A stretch of 64,000 nt of DNA, from assembly GCF_000518765.1 (NCBI RefSeq), contig NZ_KI912489.1, positions 314,652 to 378,651 of the forward strand, in the 5' to 3' direction. Position 1 is the stretch's first letter; every line of letters begins with the position of its first letter. This document shows, one piece after another, positions 33,357 to 41,851 of this stretch. The position numbers and the translations under genes are program-made. The notes under the pieces were generated by a model. The model did not search any database. It was not told the DNA's origin and was given only the letters and a program-made list of their open reading frames with translations. This stretch comes from Ruminococcus flavefaciens ATCC 19208 (lineage in GTDB: Bacteria; Bacillota; Clostridia; Oscillospirales; Ruminococcaceae).

Positions 33357-34403
33357 CTATGGCTCCTGTCCGTTTGGCGGAGCATTTATGATGTCATCGT
33401 CTGTACCGTCCATAAGATAGGATATCTTCTGGGTGAGGTATTCGACGTATGGGATTATCTTTTTATAATCGACTCTCATAGGACCTATGATGCCTAAAGA
33501 GCCTGCCTCCTTGCCGCCCTTGCGGTACTTGGAGACGATAAGGCTTGAATTGCCTATTGCAAGGCTGTCGTTTTCAGCTCCGAACTTTACCTGTATTCCG
33601 CTGAATGCGTTTTCAAGGAGTTCGGAAAGACCGTCCTTGTGTTCTATAAATCTTACGACTTCCATTTTGTCAAGATCCTCACAGGAGAGGAGCTTTTCTC
33701 CTCCGCTGACTGTCAGTTCTTCCTGACGAAGATCCTCTGAAAGCTCGCAGATGCCTTTTACCAGCGGTGAAAGCGACACCATGTACGCGCTCACGGCTGC
33801 TACCATTTTGTCGAAAACGTCCTCAGACAGTTCGTCTACGGATACACCGCTGAGGTTTTCCTCTATATAATGTGTAAAGAAATCAAGCTGTTCATGGCTG
33901 AGGTCGAATTCAAGTCTGCAAGCCTTGTTTTTTATGCTTCCGTTGGACGTTATCAGCAGGATAACGTACAGTCTTTTACCCGTTGGGATAACTTCCACTT
34001 TTGATATCACCGAAAATCTCGGTACAGCGTTGGAAACTACTGCGGCACACTGTGTTATCTCGGTAAGAGCAGTTGCGGCATTCTGTACCAGAAGCTCTTC
34101 GGGAGTATCCTTGTCTCCGAGCATTTCATCGAGCCGCCGCTTTTCCTCATCGGGGAGGTCGTGAGGCGTCATAAGCTCGTCGATATAAAGGCGATAGCCT
34201 TTGAAGGTAGGAACTCTGCCTGCCGAAGTATGGGGCTGTTCCAGATATCCCATCTGTTCGAGAGCCGCCATATCATTTCTGATAGTAGCGGAGGAAACAT
34301 TTATATTTTCAAGCTTTGAGATAGATTTCGAGCCGACGGGTTCGCCCGTCCTTACATATTCGTCAACCACAGCAGCAAGTATTTTCAGCTTTCTGTCGTC
34401 CAC
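33357..34403 (-). CDS. hrcA: heat-inducible transcription repressor HrcA
   Basis: About 348 aa. Winged helix at the N-terminus (RKLKILAAVVDEYVRTGEPV, then SKLENINVSSATIRNDMAAL, YLEQPHTSAGRVPT) and a GAF-like domain. It binds CIRCE and represses the grpE-dnaK-dnaJ operon and itself. Two GTG codons could start it: 34412, only two bases after AAAGG, or 34403, eleven bases after. The second gives MDDRKLKIL, closer to usual HrcA N-termini, so I use it; I am not certain. Confidence 0.95.
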   Translation of the reverse strand: MDDRKLKILAAVVDEYVRTGEPVGSKSISKLENINVSSATIRNDMAALEQMGYLEQPHTSAGRVPTFKGYRLYIDELMTPHDLPDEEKRRLDEMLGDKDTPEELLVQNAATALTEITQCAAVVSNAVPRFSVISKVEVIPTGKRLYVILLITSNGSIKNKACRLEFDLSHEQLDFFTHYIEENLSGVSVDELSEDVFDKMVAAVSAYMVSLSPLVKGICELSEDLRQEELTVSGGEKLLSCEDLDKMEVVRFIEHKDGLSELLENAFSGIQVKFGAENDSLAIGNSSLIVSKYRKGGKEAGSLGIIGPMRVDYKKIIPYVEYLTQKISYLMDGTDDDIINAPPNGQEP

Positions 34404-34427
34404 GATACTCACAACCTTTCGATCTCG

Positions 34428-34454
34428 TTAGCACTCTAACTCTCTGAGTGCTAA
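34428..34454. promoter_or_regulatory. CIRCE operator
   Basis: TTAGCACTC (34428-34436), nine bases, GAGTGCTAA (34446-34454): exact CIRCE, the HrcA-binding site, between the hrcA promoter and its start codon. Confidence 0.98.
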
Positions 34455-34458
34455 CTAT

Positions 34459-34487
34459 AATTTATCACTATTATGGAGTTTTGTCAA
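34459..34487 (-). promoter_or_regulatory. promoter of hrcA-grpE-dnaK-dnaJ
   Basis: Minus-strand TTGACA (34487-34482), 17-bp spacer, TAAATT (34464-34459), directly followed by CIRCE so that bound HrcA would cover the start point. Confidence 0.82.
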
Positions 34488-34595
34488 GGGTTTTATACAT
34501 TTTCGGCTTTTTGTCCTATTTTTACCACCTGCCTATGTGTATTTAGAACAATTTGACAAAGAGCCCGAAAGAGCGTTTTTTCATGCCCCGAACTA

Positions 34596-34624
34596 TTGAC
34601 AAACGGCGATATGCGCTGTATAAT
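34596..34624 (+). promoter_or_regulatory. promoter of the THF riboswitch-folT-folC unit
   Basis: TTGACA 34596-34601, 17-bp spacer, TATAAT 34619-34624; transcription would begin about 25 bases before the aptamer. Confidence 0.88.
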
Positions 34625-34658
34625 GGTTAATGCAGTAAGGTACTGCAAATCAATCATT

Positions 34659-34773
34659 TGAAGAGTAAAAATGCGTTCGTTATACCTCACGGTATTCCAG
34701 TGTTGACCGAACGGGGAGTTGTCGGTCAAACGAAAAGCTAAGGCTTACGGTTCGCATTTTGCATCCCGCTTCA
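34659..34773 (+). ncRNA. tetrahydrofolate (THF) riboswitch aptamer
   Basis: The closing stem TGAAG (34659-34663) pairs with CTTCA (34769-34773). Conserved THF-I features appear in order: AGAGTA after the first strand, GCGTT, a GGGAGTTGTC segment, AACGAA, CTTACGGT, and TTGCATCC before the last strand; an inner stem AAAATGCG / CGCATTTT is perfect. Its position in front of a folate transporter gene and folC fits exactly. It binds reduced folates and controls the downstream genes. Confidence 0.9.
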
Positions 34774-34798
34774 TAGGACAACTAAAAAAGAACCGAAA

Positions 34799-34834
34799 CC
34801 TTCTTTTCTTGTCGTATGAGTGAGGAAAAGGAGG
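34799..34834 (+). promoter_or_regulatory. ribosome-site-sequestering hairpin of the folT leader
   Basis: CCTTCTTTTC (34799-34808) can pair over ten positions (one G-T) with GAAAAGGAGG (34825-34834), which contains the folT ribosome site. The bases TTCTTTT (34801-34807) can instead pair with AAAAGAA (34786-34792). This makes an on/off switch at translation level plausible. Confidence 0.65.
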
Positions 34835-34842
34835 TTATTTTT

Positions 34843-35415
34843 ATGATCACAAACAACAGAGGAACAGCAGTAAAGAGCGATATCAGGCTTTTCGGCAGCA
34901 CAAAGGTGCTTATCGTAGCAGGTCTGCTGGCAGCAATGAGCATGGTTCTCGGCAAATTCGGTGCTATCAACATCGGCAACAGTATCCGCATAGGCTTTGG
35001 CGGACTCCCCATACAAATGGCAGGCATCTTCTTCGGACCTGTCATAGGCGGAGCAGTAGGACTTGTGGCAGATGTTGTTGGCTGCATAATGAAGGGCTAT
35101 GCAATCAATCCTATAATCACTATAGGCTCGACCTGTATAGGTGTTTTCTCGGGACTTGTATATCATTTCGCACTTCGCGGTGTCAAGAACGCTCTGCTCC
35201 CAAAGGTAGCAGCTTCAACAGTTACCGCACACGTTATAGGCTCTATGATGATCACTTCCATAGGTCTTTACGTTTACTATCACACACCCTTTGAGACTCT
35301 TTGGCTCCGTGTGCCGATCTACCTCATCACAGCAGCTATCGAGACAGCTGTCATCTATCTTATGCTGAAAAATAAGGCTTTCACAGCAGAGCTCAACAAG
35401 GTAAGAAGAAAATGA
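34843..35415 (+). CDS. folT: folate ECF transporter S component FolT
   Basis: About 190 aa from ATG 34843 (AAAAGGAGG eight bases upstream). Six hydrophobic segments; the motif GNSIRIGFGGLPIQMAGIFFGPVIGGAVGLVADVVG is characteristic of FolT-type S components. It binds folate outside the cell and works with a shared EcfA-A'-T energising module encoded elsewhere. The upstream THF riboswitch and overlapping folC settle the substrate. Confidence 0.94.
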   Translation: MITNNRGTAVKSDIRLFGSTKVLIVAGLLAAMSMVLGKFGAINIGNSIRIGFGGLPIQMAGIFFGPVIGGAVGLVADVVGCIMKGYAINPIITIGSTCIGVFSGLVYHFALRGVKNALLPKVAASTVTAHVIGSMMITSIGLYVYYHTPFETLWLRVPIYLITAAIETAVIYLMLKNKAFTAELNKVRRK

Positions 35416-36689
35416 ATTATTCGGAAGCACTTGCATATATGAAAAAGGCTGCCGAAAGGGGCAGCGTACTGGGACTTTCGCGTGTCACAGAGCTTCTGCG
35501 GCTCATGGGCGATCCGCAGGAAAAGGTGAAAACAGTCCATATCTCAGGCACAAACGGCAAAGGCTCTTTCGGAGCTATGCTCACATCGGTGCTGAAAAAT
35601 GCAGGCTATAAAGTCGGGGGATTTTCTTCTCCTGCCATAACCAAGGTAACGGACAGCTTCCGCATTGACGGCTGTGAGATTTCAGAGCAGGAGTTTGCGG
35701 ATATTATCGGCGATATCGCTTCCATATGCGAGAGCATGGACGAGAAGCCCACGGAATTTGAAGTCCTTACGGCTGCGGCATTCGAGCTATTTGTGCGAAA
35801 AGGCTGCGATATAGCTGTAGTTGAGTGCGGAATGGGCGGCGACCTTGACTCCACAAATGTCATAAAAGCTCCCGTACTGTCGGTGATAACCAATGTGCAG
35901 AAGGATCACAGCGCCTTCCTCGGAGATACCATTGCGGAGATAGCTTACCACAAGTCTGGCATCATCAAAAAGGGCAGACCTGTTTATTTCGGCGGTGACA
36001 GCGAGGAAGCCTACGAGATAATTGCCGATACTGCAAAAAAGCAGGGCTCGGCTCTGTTCCTGCCGGATTATTCAAAATTTGAATGGTCTGACAGCTGTTT
36101 TGACATCAGCGGTGCGGACTTCATATATAACGGTGAAAAGCTGCATATACCGCTTCTTGGCACATATCAGCTTGAAAACGCAGTCAATGTTATAAGCTGT
36201 GTGGAGATACTCAGACGCGAGGGAATTAAAATCCCTTGTGAAGCAGTCCGCAAAGGACTTGCTGAGGTGAAGTGGCACGGACGCTTTGAAGTCCTGAGCA
36301 AAGAGCCGCTCATCATCTATGACGGTGCGCATAACCCTGATGGTATACGCTGTGCTGCGGACAGTATACGCCGTTATTTCAGTGATAAAAAGGTGGCATT
36401 GCTTATCGGCGTCATGGCTGATAAGGAGTACGGACTGTACGCGGATATGCTCGGTGAGCTTGCAGAGACTGCCTTTGCGGTAAAGCCTGCAAATCCCCGT
36501 TCTCTTGACAGTCAGAAGCTTGCGGACACTCTTAACGCAAAGGGACTGAACACAGAGCCTTTCGCAGAGCTCACAGAGGGAGTCGAAGCAGCTTACAGCT
36601 ATGCAAATGAGCATGATGTGCCGCTTATAATACTTGGTTCGCTGTATATGTATCGTGAAGTCACAGAGACGCTTTCTGATATTACATAA
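35412..36689 (+). CDS. folC: folylpolyglutamate synthase / dihydrofolate synthase
   Basis: 425 aa Mur-ligase-type enzyme. P-loop HISGTNGKGSFGAMLTSVL (about 44-62), FSSPAITKVTDSFRIDG, AVVECGMGGDLDSTNVI and the C-terminal YDGAHNPDGIRCAADSI. It adds glutamates to folates, trapping the vitamin imported by FolT. Its ATG overlaps the folT stop (ATGA), so the two are coupled under one riboswitch. Confidence 0.96.
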   Translation: MNYSEALAYMKKAAERGSVLGLSRVTELLRLMGDPQEKVKTVHISGTNGKGSFGAMLTSVLKNAGYKVGGFSSPAITKVTDSFRIDGCEISEQEFADIIGDIASICESMDEKPTEFEVLTAAAFELFVRKGCDIAVVECGMGGDLDSTNVIKAPVLSVITNVQKDHSAFLGDTIAEIAYHKSGIIKKGRPVYFGGDSEEAYEIIADTAKKQGSALFLPDYSKFEWSDSCFDISGADFIYNGEKLHIPLLGTYQLENAVNVISCVEILRREGIKIPCEAVRKGLAEVKWHGRFEVLSKEPLIIYDGAHNPDGIRCAADSIRRYFSDKKVALLIGVMADKEYGLYADMLGELAETAFAVKPANPRSLDSQKLADTLNAKGLNTEPFAELTEGVEAAYSYANEHDVPLIILGSLYMYREVTETLSDIT

Positions 36690-36692
36690 AAT

Positions 36693-36727
36693 TAAGACGT
36701 GCAATTAACTGCACGTCTTATTATTTT
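36693..36727. terminator. bidirectional terminator between folC and the next lipoprotein gene
   Basis: TAAGACGTGCA / TGCACGTCTTA (36693-36703, 36710-36720) with a 6-nt loop and T-rich flanks on both strands. Confidence 0.9.
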
Positions 36728-37519
36728 TTACGTATAATTGAAGGAGCAGGCTTTCCATGTGCCGCCGTCATTTACAGCGTTAACGGTAAATGTTTTTACT
36801 CCGCCGCCTGATGCTATCTGAACATTGAATGTGAACGATCCTCCCGATGCGCTTGTTATAGTCGGATCGCCCTGATATCCGAAGCCGCAGCCTCTTGTTT
36901 CACTGAGATAGTACAGTGAACCGTTGAACTCCTTGAATGTTGGAGCTTCGCCTGAATAGAGTCCGCTGTATCTGTAGATAAGATCACCGCAGATCATAGT
37001 ATTTACAAAATTTGTCACATCGTTTAAAGATGAAAAACGATAATCAAGAACCTTGCTGTAAGTACAGCCATTGTCCTGTACTGTATCACTTGAGTCTATG
37101 CTTACATTGCTTCCGCCTGCAATACTGTCAAGTGTATCCAGAGAATTCATTATGTTCTTTGCTATAGGGATATACTCGGAATAGTCATTTACAGCCGCCT
37201 GCTTCTGAGCAGGTGAAGCTGTTACCTCAGGTGGGTCAGCCTTCGGCGGCTGAACTGCGGGAGCTTGCTGTTGTACGGGGGCAGCAGCTTGTGTCTGAGC
37301 AGGAGCAGCTGATTGCTGCTCCTGTGTCTGCTGAGAGTTATTATCAGCCTGTTGTGGTGCAGGTGTCTGAACGTTATTTTCAGGAGTATTTGCAGGGGTT
37401 GAGACAGACCAGTTTGCAGAGCGCGGAGTTGTGCTTTCATAGGTTTCGAGAGTACATGACGCCAGAGAGCTGCATACCAGTCCTGAAATAAGCACTGCGG
37501 TAAGAATGTGTCTTTTCAT
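36728..37519 (-). CDS. lipoprotein with Gln/Ala/Pro-rich linker, function unknown
   Basis: 263 aa. Lipobox CSSLASC (Cys22). A long disordered linker (about 25-110) is rich in Gln, Ala, Pro and Thr (QQQSAAPAQTQAAAPVQQQ-like). The C-terminal domain (about 115-263) reads YIPIAKNIMNSLDTLDSIAGG, RFSSLNDVTNFVNTMICGDLIYRYSG and ends in beta strands. This is a surface-anchored binding domain by appearance; no family recognised. Monocistronic. The ATG sits near a weak GAGGG site. Confidence 0.83.
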   Translation of the reverse strand: MKRHILTAVLISGLVCSSLASCTLETYESTTPRSANWSVSTPANTPENNVQTPAPQQADNNSQQTQEQQSAAPAQTQAAAPVQQQAPAVQPPKADPPEVTASPAQKQAAVNDYSEYIPIAKNIMNSLDTLDSIAGGSNVSIDSSDTVQDNGCTYSKVLDYRFSSLNDVTNFVNTMICGDLIYRYSGLYSGEAPTFKEFNGSLYYLSETRGCGFGYQGDPTITSASGGSFTFNVQIASGGGVKTFTVNAVNDGGTWKACSFNYT

Positions 37520-37696
37520 TGTGGATTCCCTCTTTTTTACGGTAAGTATTTATGGTTTTCCTTTAAGTAATATTATGATACCTATTTTTCAGTCATTTTT
37601 CAAGAGTAAATTTCAACGAAGTTTCAGAAATGAGCAGCTTTTTTTAGTATATATAGCTGTGAAAAATGCAAAAAGTAAGGTGAAAGCCACGTTTTA

Positions 37697-37725
37697 TTGA
37701 CATCAAAAGCGGCATTTGTTATAAT
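37697..37725 (+). promoter_or_regulatory. promoter of the PEBP-like lipoprotein
   Basis: TTGACA 37697-37702, 17-bp spacer, TATAAT 37720-37725. Confidence 0.86.
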
Positions 37726-37769
37726 TAAGTATCATATAATATACTATATAATGTCAGAAAGGAATAACC

Positions 37770-38438
37770 ATGAAACTCAGAAAAAATGCTTTGATATTAT
37801 GCTTTAGTCTTGCAGTTTTTGCTGTAACAGGCTGCGGAGAGAGTAAAAAAGATGTGGAAAAAGATGTATCCGCCGACACAAAAACGACTACAATCCTACA
37901 GGATACAACAGAGGTCGCCTTGACCACAGAAGCCGAAACTGCTGCCGAAGTGACAACGAAAGCAGAAGAAGCTGCTTTTCTTGATGGCCTGACGGCTTTC
38001 GATGTGACTTCGGAAAATCTCCATGACGGTGTTTGGGACTCTGTTATTTCAAATACGAGCAGCGGTGATAACCATTCTCCACAGCTTTCGTGGGAGAGTG
38101 TTGAAAACGCGGAATGCTACGTTATATACATGATAGATACATCGGCAGGCAACTGGCTGCACTGGAAGTCAAATAACGTTACATTGACTGAGCTGCCTGA
38201 GGGCTGGGCAGGTGAGTCGGAGTATGTAGGACCGTATCCGCCGAAGGGAGCTCCACATGACTACGAGATATATGTGCTTGCGCTGAAAAAGCCTTTTGAT
38301 GAGATAAAAGGCTGGTTCGATAATACCAATAATAAATTTTTTGAAAACATGGAGCTGCTTGATACCGATGCTGACGGCGAAAGCGGTAATATTATTTCTT
38401 ACGGTCATATCACAGGTACATTTACTTACATTGGATAA
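37770..38438 (+). CDS. lipoprotein with YbhB/YbcL (PEBP-like) domain
   Basis: 222 aa. Lipobox AVTGC (Cys22), then a Thr/Glu/Ala-rich linker (about 30-70). A phosphatidylethanolamine-binding-protein-like domain follows: DNHSPQLSWESVENAECYVIY, NWLHWKSNNV (family H-W pair) and EYVGPYPPKGAPHDYEIYVLAL (family GP-PP-G-PH motif). Bacterial members are small binding proteins without known enzymatic action. AAAGGAAT precedes ATG. Confidence 0.9.
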   Translation: MKLRKNALILCFSLAVFAVTGCGESKKDVEKDVSADTKTTTILQDTTEVALTTEAETAAEVTTKAEEAAFLDGLTAFDVTSENLHDGVWDSVISNTSSGDNHSPQLSWESVENAECYVIYMIDTSAGNWLHWKSNNVTLTELPEGWAGESEYVGPYPPKGAPHDYEIYVLALKKPFDEIKGWFDNTNNKFFENMELLDTDADGESGNIISYGHITGTFTYIG

Positions 38439-38655
38439 AACCAAATTTTGGAGCAGATGTGCTTTCGGAGCGTACAGTTAATTATAACGTTTATATAGAA
38501 GTATATTTATTTATCGGGGGGAGCCTTTCTGCGGAATGGGGCCCCCGATCTGCGTTCAGAGAGCACATATCCTTTATAAAAGAGAATTTGTGCATCGAAC
38601 CGAAAAAGTTGAAAAATTTTCTTGGGGGGTAAAATAAAATAATATTTTTTCAGTA
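38439..38655. other. gap with one GC-rich hairpin
   Basis: No gene seen. ATCGGGGG (38513-38520) and CCCCCGAT (38542-38549) pair around a 21-nt loop; no T run follows, so it is at best a weak terminator of the PEBP gene. Confidence 0.45.
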
Positions 38656-38684
38656 TTGATTTTCAGCCTCTTATATGCTATTAT
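38656..38684 (+). promoter_or_regulatory. promoter of the second dockerin protein
   Basis: TTGATT 38656-38661, 17-bp spacer, TATTAT 38679-38684. Confidence 0.62.
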
Positions 38685-38796
38685 ATAGGTGAAAACAGCG
38701 TGGATAAACTTTTTGACAGTTTTAGTGAGACAAAAGCCGAAATATTACGACTTATTATCAACGGATAATTTTTATGACGCAGAGGAGTTGATTATT

Positions 38797-41598
38797 ATGA
38801 ATCGAAAAATACTGGCGTTTTTGACTGCGGCGATGTGCTTTGCAGGTGCTGTGCCTTTTAATGCGGTCGCCGAAAATTCAGTCAAAGGCTTGAACGGACT
38901 GCAAGAAGCAGGCGGCAGTCTTATCTCAGGCGAACAGTCTGACGAGGTTTATGAGGGCTATTATTCTAAACTCAGCGATATAAGCGCGACTGCGGAGGCT
39001 GATACTGCAAAGCTTATGATCGACAAAAACTATGCTTCCGATACGGTAAGCAGCAGCTGTACTGTAAAAAGTCTCGGCAAAGACTTAACCATATATGCAG
39101 GGGATAAGGATATCATAGTTCTTCTTGATGAAGCCGTTCTCGAAAAGACCATAACCGTTAAGGCTGATAAAGGCTCTGTTACGTTCTTTATACAGGGCAG
39201 CCTCACCTGCGGAAAGGAAAGCAGGGGCATCGTATGGCATGAGATATGCGACGGCTGTAAGGTCACAGACGATAAGTACATACCTGTCACTTTTTACGGC
39301 TCTGAGGACTCCGCTGTAACACTGACCGATGAAGCGATATTGTGCGGCAGTCTGAGACTTCCCTATACAGTCCTTGATGACAGGAGCACCGGTGCTTTCA
39401 AGATAGAGTATGTTTCCGAAAGCGATAATAAGCACTATATGATGAAGCCTACTGTCATCGGTAATGCGCTGTTAAAGAAACTCGTGAACAGTGAAGTAGT
39501 TTTTGCTTACTGCGCTAAAAAAGCTGACAGCGGCGAGCTTAACGGTCTGACCATATCTAAAGGCACAAAGCAGCTCACTCTGTCAGAGGTTATACCTCTT
39601 GCCAAAAAGGGCGATAAGATAACATGGTCGGATTTTGAGCCATATGCAGGTGATTGGCACGGTATAGGTATGTATACTCATGTCTGCAATTATGACCTCG
39701 GCGGCGGATTTTTCCTGCTCGTTGAGGGCAATCCCCCCGAAGAGCCTGCCGTTGTGGAGCTGTACAAAGACGGCTATGAGAACCGCATTGATATCCGTAA
39801 GGACGATATTGACGAGTTTATGGCATGGGCTTCGGATTTTTACCATGCTTCCGAGCTCGATACAGCCGAAAAGAAAATGACACTTGACGATGTTATCTCC
39901 CTTTCCAAGAAAGGCAATGCCCTTGACTGGGAGGATTTCGTGATATACAGTGGTCAGGAGTCAGGTCATGGTTATACAGAGTGGAGGTTTGAGCTTGAGG
40001 ACGGTTACACTCTTCGTGTCATGGGTGAAAGCAAGGAGAAAGCTCCCGAAAAAATAACTCTTTACCGCAATGACCAGAGAAAAGGACTTGAAGAGATAGA
40101 CATACGGACAGACGATGTTAAAGCATTTCTGGAAAGTAAACAGTATTACTTCAATGAGATAGGCTCTATGACAAAGAACGAGCTTAAGGCTCTGTTTGCC
40201 AAAAAGGGACTTACAGAGGATAAGGGCTACGGCGTATGGACTAAAGAAGAAGCAGCCGCTGTTCTCAAAGACAACACCTTTACGGTCTGCCTTAAACCCG
40301 ACGCACGTTTTGTCACTAAAGACGGAACAGAAGTCCTCAACGAAGCTTCAAGCGTTGCGGAATTGCTGAAATATGATGACTACAACACTGTACAGGCAAA
40401 TCACCTTGATAATGCTGCTAAGCTGCCCCGTGACGAGATATTTTTATTATTTTCACACGCTGAGATACGTACTGAGAAAAACGAAAAGGGCGAATATGTT
40501 TACAGGAGATATTTCCATTATAACTTTGGTTCTATGTACAGTGACGAGGAAACTCAGATAAAAAAGTTGACCACTGCACTGAATTATCTCCAGTTAAATC
40601 CGTATCTGGACGGTTTTAATCTGAACACGAATACTGCTTACGGGGGAACAACAGACTCTGAAATAAAAGGCGATACAAACTGCGACGGCGAAGTTGATAT
40701 GTCTGATGTTGTGCTTGTAATGCAGGCTCTTGCAAATCCAAACAAATACGGATTAAACGGTACTGCTGAGCATCATCTTACAGCACAGGGCAAACTCAAC
40801 GGCGATATGGACGGCGACGGACTTACTGTCGGCGACGCACAGGCTATACAGAAGAAGCTCCTCGGACTTGATGACAAAAACAGCGGAGAATTGCCTCAGT
40901 TCAGCGATATCGTATCGATCAAGACTCCCTATCGCCCTGCAATGAGCGACTGGTCGGGAATAGGCATACTGCTTGAATTTGACTCAAAGGACTATCCGAT
41001 TACGTTATCAACTGATAAAGGACATTTTACGACTTGGGATATAGAAACAGGTGATGGAGTTGTTACAAATGTCGGTAAAACATATGATATTGGTAACAAT
41101 GGATACATTTTCTGGACTCCTGATGATCTGAAGTATTCCGATGATTATGAAAACGAGATAACAGTTAATGGTAAAAACGGAGATGCGCAGATCGAGTTAG
41201 GAAAGATATATGTTACAAAGGCTGATAATGGTGATCTGACTGCGTCACCGGAAAAGCCGGACAGCAGCAAAAACGCTGACAGATCGGCTTTAGCTGGAAA
41301 GAAATTCGTATACGAAAAAGAGGGCTTCGGCGGAGATTGTTATATAGATTTTAAAGAGGACGGAATGTTTTTATATTCTCCGGGATATCTGAGCAGCTAT
41401 CTCGGCGGCGGAACATGGGAGATATCAGGAAACAAAGTTATTCTGACTCAGGAAAATGACGGAATGTCCGAAAAGCGCGTCAACTATTTCAGTATCGTAG
41501 GAAACGAGTTGATATTTATTGAAGAGGGTTCGGATAATTTTATTGGAACCATAGTTAAAGACGGTGAAAAATTCTATGTGAAGCAGTCCGCAACATAA
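38797..41598 (+). CDS. large secreted protein with internal type I dockerin
   Basis: About 933 aa from ATG 38797, which has GAGGAG upstream and gives a proper signal peptide (MNRKILAFLTAAMCFAGAVP); an in-frame ATG 108 bases earlier falls on the promoter. The long N-terminal part (about 30-615) has no family I recognise but contains two related segments (LSEVIPLAKKGDKITWSDFEPYAG and LDDVISLSKKGNALDWEDFVIYSG). A dockerin (about 625-690) reads GDTNCDGEVDMSDVVLVMQAL and GDMDGDGLTVGDAQAIQKKLL. Unusually it is internal, followed by a beta domain and a C-terminal lipocalin-like domain (about 830-933). Probable cellulosome or surface component. Confidence 0.88.
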   Translation: MNRKILAFLTAAMCFAGAVPFNAVAENSVKGLNGLQEAGGSLISGEQSDEVYEGYYSKLSDISATAEADTAKLMIDKNYASDTVSSSCTVKSLGKDLTIYAGDKDIIVLLDEAVLEKTITVKADKGSVTFFIQGSLTCGKESRGIVWHEICDGCKVTDDKYIPVTFYGSEDSAVTLTDEAILCGSLRLPYTVLDDRSTGAFKIEYVSESDNKHYMMKPTVIGNALLKKLVNSEVVFAYCAKKADSGELNGLTISKGTKQLTLSEVIPLAKKGDKITWSDFEPYAGDWHGIGMYTHVCNYDLGGGFFLLVEGNPPEEPAVVELYKDGYENRIDIRKDDIDEFMAWASDFYHASELDTAEKKMTLDDVISLSKKGNALDWEDFVIYSGQESGHGYTEWRFELEDGYTLRVMGESKEKAPEKITLYRNDQRKGLEEIDIRTDDVKAFLESKQYYFNEIGSMTKNELKALFAKKGLTEDKGYGVWTKEEAAAVLKDNTFTVCLKPDARFVTKDGTEVLNEASSVAELLKYDDYNTVQANHLDNAAKLPRDEIFLLFSHAEIRTEKNEKGEYVYRRYFHYNFGSMYSDEETQIKKLTTALNYLQLNPYLDGFNLNTNTAYGGTTDSEIKGDTNCDGEVDMSDVVLVMQALANPNKYGLNGTAEHHLTAQGKLNGDMDGDGLTVGDAQAIQKKLLGLDDKNSGELPQFSDIVSIKTPYRPAMSDWSGIGILLEFDSKDYPITLSTDKGHFTTWDIETGDGVVTNVGKTYDIGNNGYIFWTPDDLKYSDDYENEITVNGKNGDAQIELGKIYVTKADNGDLTASPEKPDSSKNADRSALAGKKFVYEKEGFGGDCYIDFKEDGMFLYSPGYLSSYLGGGTWEISGNKVILTQENDGMSEKRVNYFSIVGNELIFIEEGSDNFIGTIVKDGEKFYVKQSAT

Positions 41599-41610
41599 AT
41601 TGAATATATC

Positions 41611-41644
41611 AAAAGAAGCTCCACATTTGCGGAGCTTCTTTTAC
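41611..41644 (+). terminator. intrinsic terminator
   Basis: AAAAGAAGCTCC / GGAGCTTCTTTT (41611-41622, 41631-41642), 13 bp after the stop codon. Confidence 0.88.
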
Positions 41645-41657
41645 ATATAATGTAAAG

Positions 41658-41817
41658 TGCGGGACATCGAGGACTCCCAACAGGAGCCGCGACCCTCTGT
41701 CAGCTTTGCTGACATCTCCCTGTACTACAGGGAGTCACCGTCCCCTACAAATTCTCTTGCGGAACGCCGAGGGCGGCGTTCCCTACTACTCTCTACTCAC
41801 TAATAACTACTCGCTAA
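41658..41817. repeat. two-hairpin element, TGTAGGG-type palindrome and heptamer tract
   Basis: Begins GCGGGACATCGAGGACTCCC. Hairpins TGTCAGC-TTT-GCTGACA (41698-41714) and CTCCCTGTA-C-TACAGGGAG (41716-41734) end in GTCCCCTACA. Then GGAACGCC / GGCGTTCC (41761-41782) and 7-nt units CTACTAC, TCTCTAC, TCACTAA, TAACTAC, TCGCTAA (41783-41817). Confidence 0.75.
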
Positions 41818-41851
41818 AAAAGGACTGCCGAAGCAGTCCCTTTTACTGTCA

